The notes under the pieces were generated by a model, which made no database searches, was not told where the DNA came from, and saw only the letters and a list, made by a program, of their open reading frames with translations. 64,000 bases of DNA from positions 372,001 through 436,000 of the forward strand of contig NZ_HG916855.1 in assembly GCF_000577275.2 (NCBI RefSeq). The letters run 5' to 3'. Positions 54,806 through 63,811 of the stretch are shown here, one piece after another. A program made the translations under genes and the position numbers. How positions within the stretch are numbered: position 1 is the stretch's first letter; each line of letters opens with the position of its first letter. This DNA is from Rhizobium favelukesii. GTDB lineage: Bacteria > Pseudomonadota > Alphaproteobacteria > Rhizobiales > Rhizobiaceae.

Positions 54806-55205
54806 TTAAACATCAAACTCAAGACCGTGTCCTCTGGCTAGGCTCGCTGGAGCCGCCGCGACTATCTCGTTGATGACATCGATGTCGCCGACGAGAACGA
54901 CGGTTTCTATGCCGCGTGTTATCGCGGTGTAGAGCATGGTTCGGTCCAGCAGCTTCGACCGGACGACGGGGATTATGACCCGCTTGAACGCCGATCCCTG
55001 AGCCTTGTGGACGCTGATCGCCCAGCCGTGGGTGAGCTTCTCAAGGTCGGCCGTAGTGATCACATCTTCAGCGCCGTCGTCGAACCGTACCCAGGCACCC
55101 TTAGAATGAGACTTCGTGACGACGCCCAGGGAGCCGTTCATGAACCCCGCGCAGATCGGATCGCAGTCACCTTGTCAACGACAGGTTTCCCGTCAGCGGT
55201 GAGCT
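54806..55205 (-). pseudogene. RecD/UvrD-like helicase C-terminal fragment, frameshifted
   Basis: The piece encodes GSLGVVTKSHSKGAWVRFDDGAE and the helicase motifs LTHGWAISVHKAQGSAFKRVIIPV and LDRTMLYTAITRGIETVVLVGD, the end of RecD-like or TraA-like superfamily 1 helicases. A frame change at ~55140 separates it from LTADGKPVVDKVTAIRSA. The ATPase motifs (Walker A and B) are missing. It is probably debris of a conjugative relaxase-helicase or a stand-alone RecD-like gene. Confidence 0.72.
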
Positions 55206-55215
55206 GAGGGGCCTT

Positions 55216-55911
55216 GTCTTCTCACCACATTGAAGGCCATGATAAACGGCGCCTATGGGAATCAAAAACTATCTGATCGAAGGCGGTTCCGGCACTGGAA
55301 AAACATCGGTCGCTACCGAACTGGAGCGGCGGGGCTACCATGTCGTCCATGGTGACCGGGTCTTGGCCTACGTCGGCGACCCCGAGACAGGCCAGGCACT
55401 CGCAGGACCGCCCGAAGGCGCGGACCGCATCGTTTGGGGATACGCGCACTGGATCTGGCCTGTCGACAAGGTCCACGCTATTGCTGCCGACACCACACAT
55501 CCTGCCACCTTCTTCTGTGGCGGCTCGCGCAATGTCCACAAATTCCTGGACCTATTCGACAAGGTTTTCGTACTCGACATCGACGTAGAGACGTTGAACC
55601 GACGATTAGATGGGCGGCCGAATGAGCCGGGCTTCGAGCCGGCCGAGCGGGCGTTGGTACTCCGCTACCATCATACCCGGGAATATCTTCCCGTCGGCAT
55701 CAATATCGACACGGCGGGTACCGTCCCAAGTGTCGTCGACGATATCCTCGCTCAACTCACCTGACGCCCTGAAAGTATTGAGAATGGGATGGAAAGCACT
55801 CGATTATTGTGGGAACGCTAGCCGCCTGAACGGCTCACAGGCGGCATTATCGCTTTCGTAGTCGACCGGCAGCTCTTAGAACGACAAACCGGTGTCTTAA
55901 CGATCGACATG
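55216..55911 (+). repeat. ~696-bp duplicated block, copy 1
   Basis: It matches 60431-61126 in direct orientation at a constant offset of 5215 bp, with only a few base changes. It covers a kinase gene, ~35 bp upstream and ~150 bp downstream. The downstream part includes the hairpin GCCGCCTG...CAGGCGGC. Similarity stops abruptly after GACATG. Confidence 0.88.
55255..55764 (+). CDS. Small P-loop nucleotide kinase-like ATPase, copy 1
   Basis: A 169-residue protein with Walker A LIEGGSGTGKTSVATELERRG at the N-terminus, a lid-like HGDRVLAYVGDPETG, and a Walker B-like strand VFVLDIDVETLNRRL. The C-terminal NIDTAGTVPSVVDDIL is the usual close of such kinases. It resembles adenylate/shikimate-kinase-like orphan proteins widespread in rhizobia. 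The substrate is unknown. A second copy lies at 60470. Confidence 0.75.
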   Translation: MGIKNYLIEGGSGTGKTSVATELERRGYHVVHGDRVLAYVGDPETGQALAGPPEGADRIVWGYAHWIWPVDKVHAIAADTTHPATFFCGGSRNVHKFLDLFDKVFVLDIDVETLNRRLDGRPNEPGFEPAERALVLRYHHTREYLPVGINIDTAGTVPSVVDDILAQLT

Positions 55912-56115
55912 AGGCGCACACCGGCCGTGCTAGTCGTGAGCGCCGATCTTCCACGCCGCTTAATCGAGATTGTTGTTGTCGCGGTCATCGGCGATCGGGC
56001 GGTGCTTCCTCGCCGGAACGAGAAAGCACCGCCATGTCACGGATTTAGCCTCACCCGACACTCCGGCCACTTGAGACCTCGCCTCTTCTGCTCACCTTGG
56101 CCGGAGCTCCAAGAG

Positions 56116-57324
56116 TCAGCTGCGGGGCTGAAGCAACGCCAGAACGATAGTCGATGCCGCTAAGACGGCTGTAAATGTCAATGGCGCTGAGGCACCATAG
56201 TGATCGACCACATAGCCGCCGAATAGCGCACCGATGCTGATGGCGACCTGGAACGAAACGACCATCAGGCTGCCAGCAGCCTCCAAGGCGTCCGCTGCGC
56301 CCCGGGACAAGTTGGTAGGCAGTACCACCGGAGCCATCCCAAAAGCGAAACCCCAAAGTGTAACCAGGGCAAACGCGATGCCGCTATGTGCACCCCAGAG
56401 TACGAGAGCAAGCGCCGAAAACGCCATCAATACGCCGGTGACAGCGAGCGCCATGCGGATATTTGCGTCTGCCAGTCGGCCGCCGGCGACATTGCCGATC
56501 ACAGCGGCGATGCCAAACCCGAGGAGCGCCAAGGCAATCGGCCCGGTGCCAAGGAGCGTCACTTGTTCGAGGAAGGGTCGCACGTAGACCGAGCCGGCAA
56601 AATGTCCCGTCATCAGCAAGAGGATGGCAAGCATTCCAAGTTGAACAGTGCGCCGTTTCGTCAGCCGGAAGACGTCGGAAAGACTATTGCTTGTGCTTGC
56701 GGGTAGCGTCGGCAAGCTGAGTATCTGCAGCAGCATCGCAATCGCTGCGAGCCCTGCAGTCATGGCCGTGGCGGCACGCCAGCCGAGCCAATCGCTAATC
56801 AAAGCACCCATAGATGGTGCAGCTATGGTGGCAAGAGAGACGCCGAGGGTGACTATAGCCATACCCCGACCTGTCGCATTGGTGCCAACCAATCTCGCCA
56901 CGACGGCAACTGAAAGCGCCCAGAAACCACTGAGCGCGATGCCCAGCCCGGCTCGGCCCAACAACAATAGCCAAAAATCCGTCGCGAGCGCGGCCACGAG
57001 ATTGGAGCCGATAGCCAAGGCACTTAGGCCAACCAGGACAGTCTTCCGGTTCAGTTTGCCGATGAGAACATTGCTCAACAAGGCCGTCACCGCGCCAACA
57101 GACGCGGTGGCGGTGACAACCTGACCGGCGGTTCCCTCGCTGACGCCAAGGTCACGCGCCATTGGCGTCAACAGACCTGCCGGCAGGAATTCAGCCGACA
57201 CCAGCGCAAAGCTTGTGGCTGCCATTGAAATAACGGCAAACCAGGTCGTGGGGCTCCATGTACTCGGGACGGTAGAATCGAGGCCAATCGCGGGGCCGTC
57301 AAGCTGTGATGTTGTGTCCGTCAT
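56116..57324 (-). CDS. MFS exporter (DHA1, NepI/AraJ-like)
   Basis: A 402-residue inner-membrane protein with 12 predicted helices. The family motif A variant after helix 2 is LLSNVLIGKLNRKTVLVG, and the motif near helix 5 is GVSLATIAAPSMGALISDWLGWRA. The DHA1 group exports drugs, sugars or nucleosides using the proton gradient. Its AraC-type neighbour, 59 bp upstream on the same strand, is the likely regulator. The substrate is unknown. The protein ends AASTIVLALLQPRS. Confidence 0.85.
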   Translation of the reverse strand: MTDTTSQLDGPAIGLDSTVPSTWSPTTWFAVISMAATSFALVSAEFLPAGLLTPMARDLGVSEGTAGQVVTATASVGAVTALLSNVLIGKLNRKTVLVGLSALAIGSNLVAALATDFWLLLLGRAGLGIALSGFWALSVAVVARLVGTNATGRGMAIVTLGVSLATIAAPSMGALISDWLGWRAATAMTAGLAAIAMLLQILSLPTLPASTSNSLSDVFRLTKRRTVQLGMLAILLLMTGHFAGSVYVRPFLEQVTLLGTGPIALALLGFGIAAVIGNVAGGRLADANIRMALAVTGVLMAFSALALVLWGAHSGIAFALVTLWGFAFGMAPVVLPTNLSRGAADALEAAGSLMVVSFQVAISIGALFGGYVVDHYGASAPLTFTAVLAASTIVLALLQPRS

Positions 57325-57383
57325 TGAAGTACCTCCAAGGTTTGGAGGTCTTAATAGCGGAGTCTAACAGGATGATATGTGTC

Positions 57384-58364
57384 CTAAAGTCCGAATTCTA
57401 TGTCCGTTCGTCCGGAAATGGTGCGGCGCACAACGCCAGGTGAAACGCTGGTGATGCGCTTGAAGGCGCGAGCGAAAGAAGCTTCAGATTCATAGCCCAG
57501 TTGAGAAGCGACCTCGGCAACCGACATGTTTTGACCGAGCAACTCTCGTGCAAGCTGCATGCGCAGACGGGCGAGATACCGTGCCGCGCCTTCCCCTAAG
57601 ATGGCGCTGAAGCGTTCCGCGAAGATCGAGCGCGATTGACCTGCCACGCCAGCAAGGGTCTCAAGCGTCCAGTCATGGCCGGGATCTCGGTGCATGGCTG
57701 CCAGCGCACGACCGATATGAGGATCACGGATCGCGGCGAGCCAGCCGCTGGTCGAGGCTCCGCTGCAATTGACCCAGCAGCGAATAAGCCGCGCGACGAG
57801 TACGTCCGCCATGCGTGACAAGACCGTGGCGCTGCCTATCTGGGGCTGCGACGCCTCTGCCGTCATGGCGGCGAGGAGGGGGCCGACGATCGGATCATTG
57901 CCAGCAACATCACAACCCTTGATGATCGGTGGCATCAGAGCGATCAACGGGTTGAGGGCATTCGCACCCAAAGCCATGGAACCGCAGAACAAGGTGCTCG
58001 TCGCTCCTGTTCCTTCCTGCACCACTTCGCAGACATTGCCCCCCAACTTGGTGACCTGGCAGCTCTTAAGCGAGTCCCCGACAACATCAGGCTTACTGGC
58101 CAGTCGGTGTTCGACACCTTGTGGCAACAACACCAGATCGCCGTCTTGCAACTCCTGCCATCCTTGGGCTTCGGTATGGATCCAGCATGGCCCCTCACTG
58201 ACGAAATGAAAGCGAAGCAGCTGTTGCTGCGGAAAGGCGATGCTCCATGGATGACGTAGCTCGCAGCGGCCGTAGTTGACTCCACTCAGGCGAAAGTCCT
58301 GTAGAACTTCGCTTAGTGCGTCCGTAGGAATTTGCGTCGGAGACTGGGATGAACGATCAAGCAT
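57384..58364 (-). CDS. AraC-family regulator with cupin_6 domain
   Basis: A 326-residue regulator. The N-terminal AraC-binding cupin reads CELRHPWSIAFPQQQLLRFHFVSEGPCWI and LQDGDLVLLPQGVEHRL. The C-terminal double helix-turn-helix reads WTLETLAGVAGQSRSIFAERFSAILGEGAARYLARLRM and MSVAEVASQLGYESEASFARAFKRITSVSPG. This pair of domains commonly controls a neighbouring MFS gene or oxidoreductase. Here the MFS exporter follows directly. The effector is unknown. Confidence 0.87.
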   Translation of the reverse strand: MLDRSSQSPTQIPTDALSEVLQDFRLSGVNYGRCELRHPWSIAFPQQQLLRFHFVSEGPCWIHTEAQGWQELQDGDLVLLPQGVEHRLASKPDVVGDSLKSCQVTKLGGNVCEVVQEGTGATSTLFCGSMALGANALNPLIALMPPIIKGCDVAGNDPIVGPLLAAMTAEASQPQIGSATVLSRMADVLVARLIRCWVNCSGASTSGWLAAIRDPHIGRALAAMHRDPGHDWTLETLAGVAGQSRSIFAERFSAILGEGAARYLARLRMQLARELLGQNMSVAEVASQLGYESEASFARAFKRITSVSPGVVRRTISGRTDIEFGL

Positions 58365-58808
58365 TGGGATAATTTATATGCCGACCGTCCGGACTGCAAG
58401 TAAGGCATCTGTGTCATGGCCGGCTCTGAGGTCATCAATGGGAATGGGAGCAACTGACCCTCTCCGCGACGCCTGAAGCTGAGGGACCGGATGTATTGGT
58501 GGTCCTCGGAAGTAGGGACCAGTTCTTTTCCCGCCCGTCAGTCCTGTATCCCCATGTGAAAATAGCAGTTCTCGAAGGAGAAACGCACATGGCAATCCTC
58601 TCGTCATTTCTGGATAGCCGACCATAACGCTTATCCTCGACGAGCCCTTTCATCTGTTCCCTGCGCCAAAAGAAAGGCCGGTTCCGGGAACGTCGATCTG
58701 TACCGCGAATGACCGCAGTGAGGGCGCATAGCCGCTCGATAGGACTGCGAGAATCCAGAATGCTTTCCCCAAGCAGCTTGGCCCCGCACGCAGCGGGGCC
58801 GCACATTG
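58365..58808. other. Stretch with no supported gene
   Basis: 444 bp between the AraC gene and the integrase relic. It probably includes the promoter of the AraC-MFS pair. Nothing else recognised. Confidence 0.3.
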
Positions 58809-59158
58809 TCAAATCTCTGTATGCTCCGCCAGTTCCAGCGCATCCTCGATGTCCACGCCCAGGTACCTAACCGTTTCTCGATCTTGGTATGTCCAAGCAG
58901 GATCTGGATTGCACGAAGATTGCCCGTCGCTTCGGTGACGAGGGTTCCGATCTTGATCTTAACCGGATCGCAGCCTTGTAGCTTACTGTCGATTGCGAGA
59001 TCGAACAGCGCCCGGTCTCGCATGCGCCCCTCCCTAGCGAGGAAGAAACGAATTGCCCAAATCTGGCGCCGCTTCAGGGGCTTCTTTACGCCGACCTTCC
59101 GGCCGACGTTCCATGCCGGTCGACCGAGTGCAGCAGGATCGTATTGCGCGGTACCCAT
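58809..59158 (-). pseudogene. Tyrosine recombinase/integrase relic with internal deletion
   Basis: The start (MGTAQYDPAALGRPAWNVGRKV, KPLKRRQIWAIRFFLAREGRMRDRALFDLAIDSKLQGCD) is that of a small rhizobial integrase family. After VKIKIG about 90 residues, including the RxxR-type catalytic residues, are missing and the sequence jumps to TGNLRAIQILLGHTKIE. Then the frame shifts. The final DVEDALELAEHTEI-like end, carrying the Tyr region, appears in another frame down to the stop at 58809. It cannot be active. Confidence 0.8.
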
Positions 59159-59416
59159 TTGAGTTCTCCTTCGGCCACCATTGGCCGTCGGAAAAACGTG
59201 CGAACGCAAGGAGCGACGGGGCCGTAGCCGGCGGACTGCTTTCGGGGAGCAGGCGCTGAAAGCTGACATTCGTTCATTAGCGGCTCGAAGGTCCGCTTGA
59301 CCCGCAGCAGACGATTTTGCTGCCCGCCGCGGTGCATGACCTCGAATGACCAGTCTACGGCAGGAAAGTTCGGGACGCTTGCGCTTTCTGCGCGAGCGGG
59401 TTACATGCTGAACTAG

Positions 59417-59773
59417 ATGGTTCAGTATTTAAGTCCTCCCCTCGATCTCTCGTTTGCGGCGCTGTCCGATGCGACCCGCCGCGGGATCATCGATCAGCTT
59501 GGGCGAGGGGATGCGTCGATCACCAGTCTCGCGGATGAGTTCCAGATGACGCTGACCGGCATGAAGAAGCACGTCCAGGTTCTCGAGCGTGCGGGGCTCG
59601 TCGTCACGCAGAAGGTCGGACGGGTGAGAACATGCAAGCTTGGGAAACGCGGCCTCAAGGCGGAGGCCGAGTGGATCGAGGCGCATCGCAAGCTCTTCGA
59701 GGCTCGCTTCGAAGCATTGGACGAAATCATCAGCGAAATGAAACAGGCGGGAAGCCATGACTCAGCAAGTTAA
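59417..59773 (+). CDS. ArsR-family winged-helix regulator
   Basis: A 118-residue protein. The winged helix reads FAALSDATRRGIIDQLGRGDASITSLADEFQMTLTGMKKHVQVLERAGLVVTQKVGRVRTCKL, the subgroup without metal-binding Cys that regulates SRPBCC genes. The C-terminus is helical (EWIEAHRKLFEARFEALDEII). It overlaps the following SRPBCC gene by 17 bp, so the two form an operon; the regulator probably represses both. Confidence 0.88.
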   Translation: MVQYLSPPLDLSFAALSDATRRGIIDQLGRGDASITSLADEFQMTLTGMKKHVQVLERAGLVVTQKVGRVRTCKLGKRGLKAEAEWIEAHRKLFEARFEALDEIISEMKQAGSHDSAS

Positions 59774-60260
59774 CAGTGCAGGTGGTGCGCAGAACCGCAC
59801 GTCAGTCGAGCGCAGAGGGGATCGCGAACTCGTCGTAACGCGGACATTCAATGCGCCGCTGAGCACGGTTTACAGGGCGTGGAGCCAGCCTGAGCTGTTC
59901 CAGCGCTGGTGGGTGCCAAAATCGGTGTCCGGCGTTTCGCTCGTATCGTGCGATATGGACGTCCGTACCGGCGGCAAATATCGGCTGGAATTTGCCGCCA
60001 CGGGTTCGGACACCATGGCCTTCTATGGCAAGTATCTCGAGGTGGTGCCGAACGAGCGCATCGTCTGGACCAACGACGAGGGCGAAGAGGGCGCGATCAC
60101 GACCGTGACCTTCGAGGACCAAGGCGGGAGGACACTAGTGAATTTCCACGAAGTCTATCCGTCCAAGGAGGCGCTTGAGGAAGCACTACAGGGCTCGGCG
60201 GCCGCATTGCCGGAGCAGTTGGATCAGCTCGACGAATTGCTTTCCAGCATAGGCGAGTAG
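59757..60260 (+). CDS. SRPBCC (AHSA1-like) domain protein
   Basis: A 167-residue START/Bet v1-like protein. The family opening is LVVTRTFNAPLSTVYRAWSQPELFQRWWVPK, followed by MDVRTGGKYRLEF and FYGKYLEVVPNERIVWTNDE. It forms a hydrophobic ligand cavity. Members paired with ArsR regulators are common in bacteria, with no defined ligand. Expressed in overlap with the regulator gene. No active-site residues are expected. Confidence 0.87.
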   Translation: MTQQVNSAGGAQNRTSVERRGDRELVVTRTFNAPLSTVYRAWSQPELFQRWWVPKSVSGVSLVSCDMDVRTGGKYRLEFAATGSDTMAFYGKYLEVVPNERIVWTNDEGEEGAITTVTFEDQGGRTLVNFHEVYPSKEALEEALQGSAAALPEQLDQLDELLSSIGE

Positions 60261-60430
60261 CGCGGGTCGGGAAACTCGCCTCGGGGGAACGTCTGCTCTT
60301 GGGAAGTGACCCCACCGGCCTTTCTGGCCGGAGCGTGGGCGCGTATCCGCCAGACATTCGCCGCTAATTCGAAAAGTGCCGAAATACCTTGATCAGGTCA
60401 GCTCGTTGGCGGAGCGTTCCCAGGTAGAGT

Positions 60431-61126
60431 GTCTTCTCACCAGATTGAAGGCCATGATAAACGGCGCCTATGGGAATCAAAAACTATCTGATCGAAGGCG
60501 GTTCCGGCACTGGAAAAACATCGGTCGCTACCGAACTGGAGCGGCGGGGCTACCATGTCGTCCATGGTGACCGGGTCTTGGCCTACGTCGGCGACCCCGA
60601 GACAGGCCAGGCACTCGCAGGACCGCCCGAAGGCGCGGACCGCATCGTTTGGGGATACGCGCACTGGATCTGGCCTGTCGACAAGGTCCACGCTATTGCT
60701 GCCGACACCACATATCCTGCCACCTTCTTCTGTGGCGGCTCGCGCAATGTCCACAAATTCCTGGACCTATTCGACAAGGTTTTCGTACTCGACATCGACG
60801 TAGAGACGTTGAACCGACGATTAGATGGGCGGCCGAATGAGCCGGGCTTCGAGCCGGCCGAGCGGGCGTTGGTACTCCGCTACCATCATACCCGGGAATA
60901 TCTTCCCGTCGGCATCAATATCGACACGGCGGGTACCGTCCCAAGTGTCGTCGACGATATCCTCGCTCAACTCACCTGACGCCCTGAAAGTATTGAGAAT
61001 GGGATGGGGAGCACTCGATTATTGTGGGAACGCTAGCCGTCTGAACGGCTCACAGGCGGCATTATCGCTTTCGTAGTCGACCGGCAGCTCTCAGAACGAC
61101 AAACCGGTGTCTTAACGACCGACATG
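60431..61126 (+). repeat. ~696-bp duplicated block, copy 2
   Basis: Direct repeat of 55216-55911. Its right edge (GACATG) coincides with the start of the IS91 element, and its left edge lies in unrelated sequence. Differences from copy 1 are few single bases (for example CACACAT against CACATAT in the kinase gene). Confidence 0.88.
60470..60979 (+). CDS. Small P-loop nucleotide kinase-like ATPase, copy 2
   Basis: 169 residues, differing from copy 1 by one visible change (His to Tyr in AADTTHPATFF). Walker A LIEGGSGTGKTSVA and the DIDVETLNRRL strand are intact. Preservation of both reading frames suggests that the duplication is recent or that both are functional. It lies between an ArsR-SRPBCC operon and an IS91-type element. 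Confidence 0.75.
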   Translation: MGIKNYLIEGGSGTGKTSVATELERRGYHVVHGDRVLAYVGDPETGQALAGPPEGADRIVWGYAHWIWPVDKVHAIAADTTYPATFFCGGSRNVHKFLDLFDKVFVLDIDVETLNRRLDGRPNEPGFEPAERALVLRYHHTREYLPVGINIDTAGTVPSVVDDILAQLT

Positions 61127-61425
61127 GTGAAGGGTTTCGGGTGCCGTCAGGCGTACGAAAGCCTCTCATGCAGGAACCCGCGGTCGGCATTCCGTGAGCT
61201 ATGGGGTTTTGTGTATCGGATCTTCCGGCGGGCCGCTGCTCGCAGCGTCGCTTGTCGGTCCCAGCGGGTGAAGATTGGTGTTTTCGGGTGTGACGGCCGA
61301 GAGTTTCGTGGTGATTGGGAGAGCGTTTGGCCGGTTGGAAGCCAGCGCCATTCGGACTGGCGCAGGCCCTCCCGTTGGCCGGCTCTGTTTTGAGTGGACC
61401 ATATGAATGGATCTGCCATGCCGGG

Positions 61426-62619
61426 TCATGACGCACTCTCCCGGTTCGTTGTTGCCTTATCTGGCGGTCCGCGCGGTTGCCGCCAGCGTTCGAACACCTT
61501 GACGACGATCATACGTCCGCCGCAGCATGGGCATGGCGGGCGGATATCGTTCGGCTCATCGGTTGCGTCGTCAGCGGGCGGCGGGACAGCGTTCAGGAGT
61601 TCGCGGGCGCGAGCGATGCTGATCTTTCGGGAGCTGCCGGCGAGCAGACCGTAATGCCGGATGCGGTGGAACCCGCGCGGCAGGACATGGAGCAGGAAGC
61701 GGCGAATGAACTCGACGGTCGCGAGCGTCATGATTTGCTGCCGGTCGCGGCCGTCGCGGCGGTAGTCCTTGTAGCGGAAGGTGACACCGGTCTCGTCGAA
61801 CGAGATCAGACGACTGTTCGAGATGGCCACCCGGTGCGTATATCGTGACAGATAGGCAAGAACCGCCTCAGGTCCCGCGAAGGGCGGCTTGGCATAAACG
61901 ACCCAACGCTTCTTTCGCACCGGCGACAGGTACCGTACGAATGCCCGACGGTCAGTGAGATGCGCAGCCGAACCGAAGAAGCCGAGCCGCCCGGCATCGT
62001 GGAGTTGGAGCAGTCTCGTGAGGAACAAGCGCCGGAAGAGCTTGCCTAGCACACGCACCGGCAAGAGGAATGCAGGACGTGACGATATCCAGCGTGACCC
62101 ATCAAGGGAGATGCCGCCGCTTGGCACGATCATGTGAACATGGGGATGATGGGTCATGGCCGATCCCCATGTGTGCAGCACGGCGGTCATGCCGATGCGC
62201 GCGCCGAGATGCTTCGGATCGGCGGCGATCGTCAGCATCGTTTCCGATGCGGCCTTGAACAGAAGGTCGTAGACGAGCGCCTTGTTGTAGAAGGCGATCG
62301 CGGCGATCTCGGCAGGCAGCGTGAAGACGACATGGAAGTATCCGACCGGCAAGAGATCAGCCTCGCGCTCGGCGAGCCATGTGCGTGCGGCGGCGCCCTG
62401 GCACTTCGGGCAATGCCGGTTCCGGCAGGAATTGTAGGCAATGCGCCACTCTCCGCAATCCTCGCAGGCCTCGACATGGCCGCCCAATGCAGCGGTGCGG
62501 CAGTGCTCGACCGCCGACATCACTTTGAACTGGGCCAAGCTGAGGTGTCCCCCATGGGCTTTCCGATAGGTCGGCCCGGCAACACGGAAGATATCGGCGA
62601 CCTCAATCGAGGTGCGCAT
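61426..62619 (-). CDS. IS91-family HUH transposase
   Basis: A 397-residue protein. The N-terminal zinc-binding region is CEDCGEWRIAYNSCRNRHCPKCQG, the HUH metal motif HHPHVHMIVPSGG, and the catalytic Tyr region AYLSRYTHRVAISNSRL. A C-terminal zinc ribbon (PCPCCGGRM) follows. The enzyme nicks one strand at the origin end and drives rolling-circle transposition. The frame is intact. It shares an operon with the recombinase encoded upstream. Confidence 0.9.
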   Translation of the reverse strand: MRTSIEVADIFRVAGPTYRKAHGGHLSLAQFKVMSAVEHCRTAALGGHVEACEDCGEWRIAYNSCRNRHCPKCQGAAARTWLAEREADLLPVGYFHVVFTLPAEIAAIAFYNKALVYDLLFKAASETMLTIAADPKHLGARIGMTAVLHTWGSAMTHHPHVHMIVPSGGISLDGSRWISSRPAFLLPVRVLGKLFRRLFLTRLLQLHDAGRLGFFGSAAHLTDRRAFVRYLSPVRKKRWVVYAKPPFAGPEAVLAYLSRYTHRVAISNSRLISFDETGVTFRYKDYRRDGRDRQQIMTLATVEFIRRFLLHVLPRGFHRIRHYGLLAGSSRKISIARARELLNAVPPPADDATDEPNDIRPPCPCCGGRMIVVKVFERWRQPRGPPDKATTNRESAS

Positions 62620-62622
62620 GGC

Positions 62623-63528
62623 TCAGCCGTCGGGCGTTTTGCCTTCCATCAGCGCCATCAGCCGGTCGAGGGGCCCTGCGACCGCGTGAATAGTCCGGGT
62701 GGAGACCTTCGCATAGAGCGCGGTCGTCTCCAGCTTGCTATGTCCGAGCAGAACCTGGATGACGCGGATATCGGTGCCATCCTCCAGAAGGTGGGTGGCA
62801 AAGCTGTGCCGTAGGGTATGCGGGCTGACGCGCTTGTGGATGCCGGCGACCTCCGCAGCTTCCTGAACCGCGCGATGCAGTTGCCGCGACGAGATCGGGT
62901 CGGTGCGACTGCGCCCCGGAAACAGCCAGCCATGAGGCAGCATCACGCCGCGCCGCTTTCCTTCGCGCCACCACAGTCGCAGCAGTTCAAGGAGTTGCGG
63001 AGAAAGCAGGGCATTGCGATCCTTGCGTCCCTTGCCTTGTTCAACGCGGATCAGCATGCGCGTCGAGTCGATGTCATCGACCTTGAGATGCGCGACCTCG
63101 GAGACGCGCAAGCCCGCGCCATAGGCCACGCCAAGCGCCGCTTTGTATTTGATGCCTGGCGCCGCCTCGAGCAACCGCGCAGCTTCCTCCATGCTCAGCA
63201 CATCGGGTAGCTTGCGTGGATTGCGGGTTATCACCAGCGCTCGCGCCAGATCCCGCCGCTTTAGCGTCACCGCAAACAGAAAGCGTAGCGCCGAAACCGT
63301 GCCGTTGATCGTGGCCGGACCCACACCGTTCTCATGCTGATACAACTGGAAATGTCGTATGTCCTCGACCATTGCGGTGTCAGGGGTACGCCCAAGAAAC
63401 GTGGCGAAGCGCCGGACATGACGGATGTAGTCCTGCTGAGTGTGGGATCCCAACCCTCGCATCACCATGTCTTCCTGCATGCGCTGGCGAAGCGGGGTGG
63501 TCGGGGCATCATTGGAGAAGCTGGCCAT
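62623..63528 (-). CDS. Tyrosine recombinase of the IS91-type element
   Basis: A 301-residue phage-integrase-family recombinase. It has an N-terminal SAM-like domain (LGSHTQQDYIRHVRRFATFLG), then the catalytic Arg in GVAYGAGLRVSEVAHLKVDDID, His-x-x-Arg in HTLRHSFATHLLEDG, and the Tyr nucleophile in SKLETTALYAKVST. All core residues are present. The ATG at 63528 follows AGAGGAACG. Its job within IS91-type elements is unclear, possibly circle resolution. Confidence 0.88.
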   Translation of the reverse strand: MASFSNDAPTTPLRQRMQEDMVMRGLGSHTQQDYIRHVRRFATFLGRTPDTAMVEDIRHFQLYQHENGVGPATINGTVSALRFLFAVTLKRRDLARALVITRNPRKLPDVLSMEEAARLLEAAPGIKYKAALGVAYGAGLRVSEVAHLKVDDIDSTRMLIRVEQGKGRKDRNALLSPQLLELLRLWWREGKRRGVMLPHGWLFPGRSRTDPISSRQLHRAVQEAAEVAGIHKRVSPHTLRHSFATHLLEDGTDIRVIQVLLGHSKLETTALYAKVSTRTIHAVAGPLDRLMALMEGKTPDG

Positions 63529-63811
63529 TGAACGTTCCTCTCGTTGAAGGGAACTCAATGGTCAGGCAACACCAACAGCCTGCCCAGAACTTCAGATAAT
63601 CACACCAACCTCACCGCGCACGCCCTCCCGCGAAGCGGGTTCGTGCTCGAGGCGCAAAGCAGTCGGACCCCTCGCGACCCCAAAGCAGACCTTCGCAGCA
63701 TGAGCACGACGGCCAGAAAGCTGCTATAAATAATTGCGCTGTCATCTTACGCGAAATCAACGAGCTGGTCCGGACTACCGCAGATTGAGAATACCCTGGC
63801 GCTGTGGCGTT

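Larger units (their letters stand above)
61127..63750 (-). mobile_element. IS91-family element with tyrosine recombinase
   Basis: It contains a Y1/Y2 HUH transposase gene and, 3 bp upstream, a tyrosine recombinase gene, an arrangement known for a rhizobial IS91 subgroup. The left border at 61127 is inferred from where the 696-bp repeat stops. The right border is less sure (~63750), before an unrelated gene. IS91 elements move by rolling circle and leave no target duplication, and none is seen. About 300 bp of terminal non-coding DNA (61127-61425) separates the transposase stop from the end. Confidence 0.72.
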
